Positions 33,241 through 43,016 of a stretch of 64,000 bases of DNA are shown in pieces (within the stretch, counting starts at the first letter, position 1; every line of letters begins with the position of its first letter). The stretch is taken from assembly GCF_018294505.1 (NCBI RefSeq), contig NC_057801.1:842960807-843024806 (forward strand), in the 5' to 3' direction. The stretch is from Triticum aestivum. Taxonomy: Eukaryota > Streptophyta > Magnoliopsida > Poales > Poaceae. The position numbers and the translations under genes were made by a program. The notes beneath the pieces are model-generated. The model saw only the letters and a program-made list of their open reading frames with translations, did not search any database and had not been told where the DNA came from.

Positions 33241-35390
33241 TCCTTCGAAACCGGCCTTGCTCTACTTCCCGAGCTCCTGACGTCGCTGCATTTGTAACTT
33301 TTACTATTTCTCAGGCCCCCTCGTAGGTAGGATCGATCGGCTGTTTGAAAACCACCTAATTTTTTTACGTTTAAGAGGTAAAACTAGTTCATGCACTCGA
33401 ATCTAGTACTACTTGGTTCAAACAAGGAAGAAAGCGGGTGGGGGTGGGGGAGGATTTGTTACCTGAATCTAGGACTTGGTCGAAAGAGGAAATAATGGGG
33501 GCAAAAAGTAGCAGAGACTGGCTATCCAACTGGTCTCTAGGTCTAATAGGGAAATAAAGGGAAACACAGTACAAACTCAATATAAACCCGATCTATTGGT
33601 TGAAAAAGGAAAGAAAGTGGGGACTGGGGGACAGTCAACAGAGTAAGTCCAGCACTAGCTTTGCTAGCCTCACACAGTATAAGGTGGCTGTACCGAACAA
33701 AAATGGGACCAACCCAGATATCATGTTCTGATGTTTGTTGCCCCGAGCCACTCTTATGTAATGCCGCTGGTAAAATGTAGTAGTCACACTGTTAAAAGTA
33801 AGGACACGTTAAACCAATGTTGTTTTCAATGTAATGCCTCCAGTAATATGAATCAATGCACTTCTTTACATGTCCTGCTAAAATTTCCCATTAAGATAAG
33901 TTGGTTCTTTTCATTAGAAATGCAACTATCCTGGTCCGCCTACTCTCCCGTGCCCAAAGTGTGTATTTAACGGTTGTCATAGTTAATCCTGATGCCCACA
34001 CTAATATCTAGCAATGCCACTGCTTTAGAAATTGCTACTGTCCTTGTAGGATTTCCATTCAGATAAGTAACGTGCTTCTTTTCATTTGATGCATGTTTCA
34101 TCACTTGTTACTTGTTAGTCACCCTCCTTTCCACCTTTTTTGTGCAAACAGAGATATACATTTCATGCTCGATCTTAATTGAACTGCACAAATGATATCC
34201 AAATTATAGTTGAGCATTCCAGGAGCTTCACAACCAACCTTGATGTTGGTCAATTTTATTGCAACTAATGAAGAAGAAGCTCTGTGGGTTTCGTTTTCTG
34301 ATGGAAATGGAACCGGGGCTGGAGCCCTTTTCTTAAAAAAAATTGAAGAAGGTGCTAGCTCACGGGACATTGCTTCATTTTAGGTGAACTGCACCAAATG
34401 GTCCCATGAATTGAATCATCCATGTTGGTGACTGAAAGAGCCAACTTCAGTATCCCAGTCTAAGCACCCCCGGCCTCCATCCTTGCGATGCACGGTACAC
34501 CTCGTTTGCCACCTGCTCGACCCTAGTGTCACTGATAAAATGAAGTAATAATACAGTTAAAATAGAGCGAGTGTCATCTCTATCATTTCATTTCCAATGT
34601 AGATAAAGAAAGTGCTTCTCTTTGTTAAAGTATGTTTCATCAACTAGTCCCATTGTTAATGTTTAAGCGTTTCTGCAAACTGGGTGCTTAATTTTAGTTG
34701 ATATGTACAAAAATAGAGATTTGAATGTCTCAAGGCGCCTCCTTGTACTACTGCTCTACACTGATGTTCATCACTGGTAGAAGGTGTATCTGGGAGACTT
34801 GGGACGATGTCCAGTATGAGGCGTACCGTATGAGGCGTCGCAGTGCCCATCTCACCCTCGCAACATGGCATACTATGATACTATCGCAATATTTTCTTCT
34901 ATTTATTTTGTGTGTTTCATCAACTAGTGCCACTATAATGTAATCATGCTTTTTCATTATCTGTGCAAACAGGGTTATTCAGCTGCATTTTGGTGGAACT
35001 GCACAAATGTACGTATGGAACCGGCATATATGCAGAGTGCGAGGTGTGCCAAGTAAAAATTACCGACACCAACCATGCTACATGCACGCATTGGCATCCA
35101 CCACAACCAGTGGGATGTGGGGCGCTCTATGTGGACGGATCTTTCTCGGCAGCAAATCCTCTAACCAAATGCTAGTAGCTTATATTGGCAGTTTTCTAGG
35201 AAGCACTCTTTTCTGAAAGAAGCACCAATCTATTTTTCTTTATTTGTACACTGTGTCACAACTTTGACCCAAAGGTCCAGAGCTATTTTAGGGTGATTGG
35301 CGTAGTACTCGAAGACTGATTGTAAGCATGATTTTCATTAGCTGTCACACTGATTGTAAGCATGAGCAGGTGGAAGATTAGGTTAGTGCG
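33241..35390. other. AT-rich stretch with repeated exon/intron-like units
   Basis: A degenerate unit with gtttcatca[a/c]…agt…cac, then ctgtgcaaac, then a piece resembling tggaactgcacaaatg, occurs about three times (near 34095, 34630 and 34915). A Cys-rich frame at 34963-35175 (CEVCQ, CTHWHPP) follows the last unit. No domain recognised, so no gene is called. Confidence 0.35.
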
Positions 35391-35399
35391 AAGCTTACC

Positions 35400-35894
35400 T
35401 TAAACCCTACCGCCACCGTTGAAACGAGGCGAGCATCGAGGGAACCGTGGAGAACGTCGGGGAAGCGACATCACGCCATCCGGCCTCCTCTTGCGGTGGG
35501 AGAACGAATACTCCTGTGGCTCCGGCTGGCTCTGCACTCTCACAAACGGCACACCATACTCGATCGATTCGTTATCCTCTGGGTGCTCGACCTTCGACCT
35601 GTACGCCCACCACCTCCGCCTGACGGTCGCGTCGGGCGAATTTGTTTGCTCAATCGCCCATAGGAGATACTCGATGAACTCGGAGGACTGCGGCGTGACT
35701 GCCGCCGAGGAGTACATGTACATCACCGCCCTCATCGCCGCCGTCTCACTCTTTCGCATATATTGCCACATGTCCCGCACCGTCCTCGAAATCTCCCACT
35801 CATTGTCAAACCAACTAAGGATCTCCTTCAACTTGGCTAACTTTGCCTGGTCGCCGCCGGCGATCTGCCTGATTCGCTGCTGCATCCTCTCCAT
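35400..35894 (-). CDS. Intact 164-residue ORF, unknown function
   Basis: Minus-strand frame from ATG 35894 (MERMQQRIRQIAGGDQ) to TAA at 35400. The N-terminal half looks helical and charged (AKLAKLKEILSWFDNEWEISRTVRDMW in overview). The middle contains MYMYSSAAVTPQSSEFIEYL and the C-terminus is basic with Arg/Ser/Pro repeats (RRSPRFPRCSPRF). GC-rich and free of stops. Its upstream side is a purine-rich repeat (35976-36093) and then a Copia LTR fragment at 36099, so any native promoter has been cut off. No family recognised; similarity search is the deciding step. Confidence 0.45.
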   Translation of the reverse strand: MERMQQRIRQIAGGDQAKLAKLKEILSWFDNEWEISRTVRDMWQYMRKSETAAMRAVMYMYSSAAVTPQSSEFIEYLLWAIEQTNSPDATVRRRWWAYRSKVEHPEDNESIEYGVPFVRVQSQPEPQEYSFSHRKRRPDGVMSLPRRSPRFPRCSPRFNGGGRV

Positions 35895-35975
35895 AGATGT
35901 CGTTCTGAGTGGTCCGGTGCTAGCTTTGGAAGATGGGATGAGAGACGCTGGTCTTGCAATAGAGAAGAGGGAGAG

Positions 35976-36093
35976 GAGAGGAGGTGGTTTTGGAATGGAG
36001 ATGATGGAGAGGAGAGGAGGTGGTTTTGCAATTAAGAGAAGATCAGAAGAGGGAGAGGCGAGACGGTGGTTTTGGAATGGAGATGATGGAGAG
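35976..36093. repeat. Purine-rich degenerate tandem repeat
   Basis: Three loose copies of gagaggagaggaggtggttttg-like sequence, two followed by gaatggagatgatgg, directly before the LTR fragment. Confidence 0.7.
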
Positions 36094-36098
36094 GTGAG

Positions 36099-37254
36099 TG
36101 TTGGAGAACGTAGCAGAAATTCAAAATTTTCCTACGTGTCACCAAGATCTATCTATGGAGAGACTAGCAACGAGGGGAAGGAGAGTGCATCTACATACCC
36201 TTGTAGATCGCTAAGCGGAAGCGTTCAAGTGAACGGGGTTGATGGAGTCGTACTCGTCGTGATTCAGATCACCGATGATCCTAGTGCCGAACGGACGGCA
36301 CCTCCGCGTTCAACACACGTACAGCTCGACGATGTCTCCCACGCCTTGATCCAGCAAGGAGAGAGGGAGAGGTTGAGGAAGACTCCATCCAGCAGCAGCA
36401 CAACGGCGTGGTGGTGATGGAGGAGCGTGGCAATCCTGCAGGGCTTCGCCAAGCACCTACGGGAGAGGAGGAGGTGTCACGGGAGGGAGGGATGCGCCAA
36501 GGGCTCAGGTATGGATGCCCTCCCTCCCCTCCACTATATATAGGGGCAGGGGAGAGGGGGGAGGCGCAGCCTTGCCCCTTCCTCCAAGGAAGGGGTGCGG
36601 CTAAGAGGGGGGGAGGAGTCCATCCTCCCCAAGGCACCTCGGAGGTGCCTTCCCCCTTTAGGACTCTCCCCTTTTTTCTATATCTTGGCGCATGGGCCTC
36701 TAGGGGCTGGTGCCCTTGGCCCATGTAGGCCAAGGCGCACCCCCTACAGCCCATGTGGCCCCCCGGGGCAGGTGGCCCCACCCGGTGGGCCCCCGGGACC
36801 CTTCCGGTGGTCCCGGTACAATACCGATGACCCCGAAACTTGTCCCGATGGCCGAAACAGGACTTCCTATATATAAATCTTTACCTCCGGACCATTCCGG
36901 AACTCCTCATGACGTCCGGGATCTCATCCGGGACTCCGAACAACATTCGGTAACCACATACAAACTTCCTTTATAACCCTAGCGTCATCGAACCTTAAGT
37001 GTGTAGACCCTACGGGTTCGGGAGACATGTAGTCATGACCGAGATGTTCTCCGGTCAATAACCAACAGAGGGATCTGGATACCCATGTTGGCTCCCACAT
37101 GTTCCACGATGATCTCATTGGATGAACCACGATGTCAAGGACTCAATCAATCCCGTATACAATTCCCTTGGTCTAGCGGTATGGTACTTGCCCGAGATTC
37201 GATCGTCGGTATACCGATACCTTGTTCAATCTCGTTACCGGCAAGTCTCTTTAC
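36099..37254 (-). repeat. Truncated Copia LTR (Angela/WIS-like), minus orientation
   Basis: Begins tgttggagaacgtagcag and follows the LTRs at 41271 and 48118 closely for 1156 bases, then stops at gtctctttac. The remaining 590 or so bases, including the TGTTGGAAATATG end, are missing. ccggcaagtctctttaccggcaagtc at the break shows a short local repeat. It is a separate, third Angela-type insertion, inside CACTA #2. gtgag at 36094-36098 may be half of a TSD. Confidence 0.85.
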
Positions 37255-38530
37255 CGGCAAGTCGTTGTAAATTTAGTCAACAAATGATTCTGACATGTTA
37301 GCCGTTGGATTTACATCCAACGGCCGGCATCCATCTTCAATCTCTCGTCTTCTTCCTCTAGCGCCACCGGGACCACCTCCCGCCTCATGCTGCTAGCAGC
37401 TCTGCTTAGAACGCTTCACTATGAAGCGCTACTCCACCGTTGGCTAGGTCATCCCTCCAACCCTCCGCACCTCCTGTTCTTCTCCACCGACTACCGAACC
37501 ACACCGTACTAGAACCAGTTAACCCTCGTACACCTCTCCGTCTGCGACTCTACTCCCGCGTCTTCCCATCTCCGGCTCGTTGCTGTCCGGAGCCCCGCCG
37601 TCGTCCACCACCTTGGATGCGCTCGGCGCGGCGTGGTCAACGTGGTCAACGAACGACACCATCGGAAGTAGGCTGTGCGTGGAGAGGCTGACAGCTGGGT
37701 CCACGACCACACACAAGGAAATCCCTCCTTATTACGCGCAAAATAATGATTCCTCCACCTGACATCTGGGACCCACCGGAAGGTCCTCTGTATTTCGCGA
37801 AAAAAAACGTGCCCCCCGCTGACTTGTCGGACCCACCAGCTATCTTCGCACGCAAGGAAGTGCCTCCTTATTACGCACAAAAAAATGAATACTCCCCTGC
37901 CAGCTGGAACCCAGCATACTGGGAGCTGACTTGTGGGCCTACAAAGTTGACGGGGATAGAGGGCTTTGTCAACTTAGTCAATATGAACGATTCTAGCTCC
38001 TGTTACCGTACGATGTTCATCCAACGGTTGTAGTGCTTCTTCAACCTCTGCTCTTCTTGCTCCAGCCGCCCCAACCAGCGCCGGTCGTGCCACGTGCTCC
38101 TGCCTCCCGTGGCTGGCTGTGATGCCGCGGAGGACTCACCTCCCCCTACTACTCCCACCGCTGGCCAGGCCATCTCTCTACTCACCTACACCCCCTGTTA
38201 ATCTACGGTGGCAGCAGCCTCACACCGCAGCCGAACCAATGAACCCTCGAACTCCTCTTCGCGTGGGCATCCAGTGCTGCGTCTTCCCCGGCTCCGAGTC
38301 GTCCCCTTCCTAGGTCTCGCCATCGTCCACTGCCGTGGTGCTCTCGGCGCGGCGTGGTCAACGTGGTCAAGGAACGACTTCCATCGGACGTGGACTGTAC
38401 GTGGAGAGGCTTACAGCTGGGTCCACGGCCGCAGCAAGGAAGTGCCTCCTTATTATGCGGAAAATAATGATTCCTCCACCTCACAACGGGGACCCACCGG
38501 ACGGGCCACCATATTTCGCGAAAAAAGTTT
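37255..38530. repeat. Direct duplication in the CACTA #2 right arm
   Basis: Two related copies of about 500-600 bases, near 37310-37870 and 38020-38600. Each runs from a c[a]tccaacgg…cttc…ctcttcttcctc/gctc phrase, through gcggcgtggtcaacgtggtcaa, to ccttattacgc/atgcg…aaataatgattcctccacc. Open frames on both strands are unsupported. Confidence 0.6.
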
Positions 38531-38546
38531 CCCCCTGACTACTGGG

Positions 38547-38815
38547 ACCCACCAGCTACATCTTCGCACGCAAGGAAGTGCGTCCGGGCAAAAAAAACGA
38601 TTTGCCCCCCTGATTGCTGGCACCCACCAGCTACATCTTCACACGCAAGGAAGTGCGTCCGGGCAAAAAAAACGATTTGCCCCCCTGACTGATGGGACCC
38701 ACCAGCTACATCTTTGCACGCAAAGGAAGTGCATCTGGGCAAAAAAACGATTCGCCCCTCTGACTGCTGGGACCCACCAGCTACATTTTCGCACGCAAGG
38801 AACTGCCTGACAGTC
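38547..38815. repeat. 75-bp tandem repeat, about 3.6 units
   Basis: Starts acccaccagctacatcttcg at 38547, 38622, 38697 and 38772. 75 is a multiple of three, which explains the long repetitive open frames on both strands. Confidence 0.9.
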
Positions 38816-39065
38816 GGGACCCACCTGGTCGAAGCGTACGTAGTGTTGTCATTCTGGTCGCAAACTTGTACGTACATATATACTGGTCGATATAGAGGCG
38901 CGCACGTGTCGTAGTAGAGGCGCATACGTGCCGTAGTAGAGGCGCGCACGTAGCATGTACACGTACGTACAGCGGCTAGGGTGCAAGAAAGAAAATACGG
39001 CCACGTATGTGTACATACGGGCGGGGTCTCGAACGCCTAGTTGCGCATACGTACGGCGAGGGCTC

Positions 39066-39210
39066 GTGTTCATGGAGAGGCAACGGAATACGTCGTGTTC
39101 ATGGCGAGGCAACAGAATGCGTCGTGTTCATCGGGAGGCAACGGAATGCGTCGTGTTCATGGGGAGGCAACAGAACGCGTCGTGTTCATCAGGAGGCAAC
39201 GGGACGCGTG
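39066..39210. repeat. 29-bp tandem repeat, five units
   Basis: gtgttcatggagaggcaacg… repeated five times with a few changes. 29 is not a multiple of three, so the frames shift from unit to unit. Confidence 0.92.
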
Positions 39211-39254
39211 GGAGCCAACCGGCTTGGATGGAACAGGCATTGGAAACGAGGCCT

Positions 39255-39463
39255 GGCGTACCGCAGAACGGAGGAAACGGACCTCCTACGGTCGAAACGG
39301 GGGTCCTGTTGATTGGGAGGGGTGTGGCGTACCGCAAAACGGACGAAATGGACCTCCTACGGTCGAAACGGGGGTCCTGTTGATCGAGAGGGGTGTGGCG
39401 TACCGCAAAACAGACAAAACGGACTTGTGTTGGAGCGCTACGGTCGAAACGGGGGTCCTGTTG
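39255..39463. repeat. 71-bp tandem repeat, about three units, running into a gap
   Basis: ggcgtaccgcaaaacgga-type units begin at 39255, 39326 and 39397; the array enters the N gap, so its full length is unknown. Confidence 0.88.
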
Positions 39464-40144
39464 NNNNNNNNNNNNNNNNNNNNNNNNNNNNNNNNNNNNN
39501 NNNNNNNNNNNNNNNNNNNNNNNNNNNNNNNNNNNNNNNNNNNNNNNNNNNNNNNNNNNNNNNNNNNNNNNNNNNNNNNNNNNNNNNNNNNNNNNNNNNN
39601 NNNNNNNNNNNNNNNNNNNNNNNNNNNNNNNNNNNNNNNNNNNNNNNNNNNNNNNNNNNNNNNNNNNNNNNNNNNNNNNNNNNNNNNNNNNNNNNNNNNN
39701 NNNNNNNNNNNNNNNNNNNNNNNNNNNNNNNNNNNNNNNNNNNNNNNNNNNNNNNNNNNNNNNNNNNNNNNNNNNNNNNNNNNNNNNNNNNNNNNNNNNN
39801 NNNNNNNNNNNNNNNNNNNNNNNNNNNNNNNNNNNNNNNNNNNNNNNNNNNNNNNNNNNNNNNNNNNNNNNNNNNNNNNNNNNNNNNNNNNNNNNNNNNN
39901 NNNNNNNNNNNNNNNNNNNNNNNNNNNNNNNNNNNNNNNNNNNNNNNNNNNNNNNNNNNNNNNNNNNNNNNNNNNNNNNNNNNNNNNNNNNNNNNNNNNN
40001 NNNNNNNNNNNNNNNNNNNNNNNNNNNNNNNNNNNNNNNNNNNNNNNNNNNNNNNNNNNNNNNNNNNNNNNNNNNNNNNNNNNNNNNNNNNNNNNNNNNN
40101 NNNNNNNNNNNNNNNNNNNNNNNNNNNNNNNNNNNNNNNNNNNN
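39464..40144. other. Assembly gap (N)
   Basis: 681 bases of N, flanked by tandem repeats on both sides, so it is probably a collapsed repeat array. Confidence 0.99.
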
Positions 40145-40320
40145 TCGATCGGCTTCAGTTAGCAGCAGTAGCAAAGGAATCGCTCCATCGGGTTCAGTTA
40201 ACAGCCATCGATCAATCGCTCGGGTTCAGTAACGCGTAGCCTGCAGTGCAATCGCTCGGGTTCAGTTAGAGCCCAACGCCTCGCTCGGGTTCAGTTAGAG
40301 CCAACGCCTCACACACACGC
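40145..40320. repeat. Degenerate cgggttcagttagagcc repeat
   Basis: Five loose copies of tcgctcgggttcagttagagcc. Part of the CACTA #2 right end. Confidence 0.8.
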
Positions 40321-40645
40321 GCTTACGTACGAGAGAAACGTGCATCGCTCCGCCCCCGACCTCCCACCGTAACCGGCAACTCCCCGAAATTTTCCTCCCC
40401 CTCGCTTCTACCACGGTTTTTTCCATCATGGACGGCCCAAAGAATGTCATGCAGCTGCGTCTCCAGCCCGCCAAGGATGAAAAGCCCATTTTCTGTCATG
40501 ATTTTTTGTCATAGAAGTAGGAGCCCACCACATCTATGATGATACCGGGTTTTGTCACAATTATCGTCATAGAAGTGTCATATGTATGACAGAATAAAAT
40601 TTCATTCGGCCCAAAATGTCACGGATGTGTCTTTTTTTTGTAGTG
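40321..40645. repeat. CACTA #2 right subterminal region and terminus
   Basis: Contains ttttttgtcatagaagtag, cgtcatagaagtg and tatgacagaataaaa, relatives of left-end motifs, and ends in tttttttttgtagtg, the inverted repeat of the left terminus. Confidence 0.8.
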
Positions 40646-41270
40646 CCATGAGATATCGGTAGTGGAGGAACCACACACGGGTTGCCCCTCAACTCTGAGG
40701 ATGAATTATGTCTGGATCGCCGAACTCTGTGGATCGAGAACCGGCTCAGAGGAAGACATGACCCGGGTCCCGGACTTAGAATCGGGCATTGGGTCGAGGA
40801 GATTGGGCAACACTCCGGATCCCGAGCTGTCGGGCTCCGAACCTCCCTTTCCCTCGGGTGTTGGACCGGATCAAAATCCGGATTCAGCCAACAACACCCA
40901 CCCAGACTTAAACCGTCTCTCCCGCATCAGGCAAGAGCCCCAGGAGACAGTACATCGTTACTGGGCCAGATTCCTCCTTACGCTTAACAAGGTCAAGGGC
41001 TGCCACGAGGAGGACGTAGTCTCACTTTTCTGCAAAAACTGCACGAACAAACGACTCCTTAATGCTATAAGCCGTCGTGACATAATAAACTTTGCGGACT
41101 TGGCAACCATAGTACAGAAGTACTGTGCGATGGAAAGCGCCTGGAAAACCCAAATGGAATTTTGGCATAGTACGGCCCTCACCAGAACCTTTGTCCGAAC
41201 TAAACGGTCGAACTCTCGAAGGTCGGCCGATCCAATTCCCAAGAAGTCGAAACCCGCCCCAGGGCGTGGA
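40646..41270 (+). CDS. Fatima-like gag, middle segment (interrupted)
   Basis: Resumes gag in frame from 40649 and stays open to 41270, where Copia#2 begins. The capsid-like part reads RLSRIRQEPQETVHRYWARF and NAISRRDIINFADLATIVQK, typical of Gypsy gag. A basic stretch (RTKRSNSRRSADPIPKKSKP) near the end suits nucleic-acid binding. The last codon before the insertion is GGA at 41268-41270; the frame resumes at 49869. Confidence 0.8.
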
Positions 41271-43016
41271 TGTTGGGGAACGTAGCAGAAATTCAAAATT
41301 TTCCTACGTGTCACCAAGATCTATCTATGGAGAAACCAGCAACGAGGGGAAGGAGAGTGCATCTACATACCCTTGTAGATCTCTAAGCGGAAGCGTTCAA
41401 GGGAACGGGGTTGAAGGAGTCGTACTCGTCGTGATCCAAATCATCGGAGATCCTAGTGCCGAACGGACGGCACCTCTGCGTTCAACACACGTACAGCCCG
41501 GTGACGTCTCCCATGCCTTGATCCAGCAAGGAGAGAGGGAGAGGTTGAGGAAGACTCCATCCAGCAGCAGCACAACGGCGTGGTGGTGGTGGAGGAGCGT
41601 GGCAATCCTGCAGGGCTTCGCCAAGCACCTGCGGGAGAGGAGGAGGTGTCACGGGAGGGAGGGAGGCGCCAGAGGCTTCAGGTGCGGCTGCCCTTCCCTC
41701 CCCTCCCTTTATATAGGGGCAAGGGAGAGGGGGGAGGCGCAGCCTTGCCCCTTCCTCCAAGGAAGGGGTGCGGCCAAGGGGGGGAGGAGTCCATCCTCCC
41801 CAAGGCACCTCGGAGGTGCCTTCCCCCTTGAGGACTCTCCCCTTTTTCTTATATCTTGGCGCATGGGCCTCTTGAGGCTGGTGCCCTTGGCCCATATAGG
41901 CCAAGGCGCACCCCCTACAGCCCATGTGGCCCCCCCGGGGCAGGTGGACCCCCCGGTGGAACCCGGACCCCTTTCGGCACTCCCGGTACAATACCGATAA
42001 AGTGCGAAACTTTTCCGGCGACCAAAATAAGACTTCCCATATATAAATCTTTACCTCCGGACCATTCCGGAACTCTTCGTGACGTCCGGGATCTCATCCG
42101 GGACTCCGAACAACATTCGATAACCACATACAAACTTCCTTTATAACCCTAGTGTCATCGAACCTTAAGTGTGTAGACCCTACGGGTTCGGGAGACATGT
42201 AGACATGACCGAGACGTTCTCCGGTCAATAACCAACAGCTGGATCTGGATACCCATGTTGGCTCCCACATGTTCCACGATGATCTCATCGGATGAACCAT
42301 GATGTCAAGGACTCAATCGATCCCGTATACAATTCCCTTTGTCTAGCGGTATTGTACTTGCCCAAGATTCGATCGTCGGTATCCCGATACCTTGTTCAAT
42401 CTCGTTACCGGAAAGTCTCTTTACTCGTTCCGTAACATATCATCCCGTGATCAACCCTTTGGTCACATTGTGCACATTATGATGATGTCCTACCGAGTGG
42501 GCCCAGAGACACCTCTCCGTTTACACGGAGTGACAAATCCGAGTCTCGATTCATGCCAACCCAACAGACACTTTCGGAGATACCTGTAGTGCACCTTTAT
42601 AGCCACCCAGTTACGTTGTGACGTTTGGTACACCCAAAGCATTCCTACGGTATCCGGGAGTTGCACAATCTCATGGTCTAAGGAAATGATACTTGACATT
42701 AGAAAAGCTTTAGCATACGAACTACGATCTTTGTGCTAGGCTTAGGATTGGGTCTTGTCCATCACATCATTCTCCTAATGATGTGATCCCATTATCAACG
42801 ACATCTTAATGTCCATGGTTAGGAAATCGTAACCATCTATTGATCAATGAGCTAGTCAACTAGAGGCTTACTAGGGACATGGTGTTGTCTATGTATCCAC
42901 ACATGTATCTGTGTTTCCTATCAATACAATTATAACATGGATAATAAACGATTATCATGAACAAGGAAATATAATAACAACTAATTTATTATTGCCTCTA
43001 GGGCATATTTCCAACA
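41271..43016 (-). repeat. 3' LTR of Copia#2
   Basis: Minus-strand LTR, tgttggggaacgtagc … gcatatttccaaca. The polypurine tract lies next to it (complement of 43017-43033, gtgcaagtgggagac). Open frames across it, up to 291 codons on the plus strand, are LTR sequence and not genes. Confidence 0.95.

Larger units (their letters stand above)
14865..40645. mobile_element. Large CACTA transposon #2 (25.8 kb) with gene cargo
   Basis: Starts CACTACAAAAAATACACTTC at 14865 and ends …TTTTTTTTGTAGTG at 40645, giving terminal inverted repeats CACTACAAAAAA. The 3-bp direct repeat cca is at 14862-14864 and 40646-40648, the size expected for CACTA. The flanks rejoin the Fatima gag in frame, which shows that everything between arrived as one unit or grew inside it. 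The subterminal zones share gtcatagaagtg-type motifs. No transposase domain is visible. It contains two N gaps, nested foldback/MITE elements, a Copia LTR fragment and several gene-like units. Confidence 0.85.

Noticed and set aside
34963..35175. Cys-rich 70-codon frame (CEVCQ, CTHWHPP)
   Set aside because: No recognisable zinc-finger spacing or family and an overlapping competing frame; kept only as a note in the region entry.
38208..38949. Repetitive frames on both strands (200 and 136 codons)
   Set aside because: The 75-bp unit is a multiple of three, so both strands stay open by chance.
39066..39463. Possible CRISPR-like array
   Set aside because: Units are directly adjacent without unique spacers, in a plant nuclear context; simple tandem repeats.
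38955..40239. Frames of up to 373 codons over tandem repeats and N
   Set aside because: They consist of 29-bp and 71-bp repeats and unknown bases; no domain.
41125..42000. 291-codon plus-strand frame, with a similar one at 48077-48847 and part of 35419-36417
   Set aside because: All run through the same Copia LTR in antisense; the repeated occurrence reflects the LTR, not a gene.
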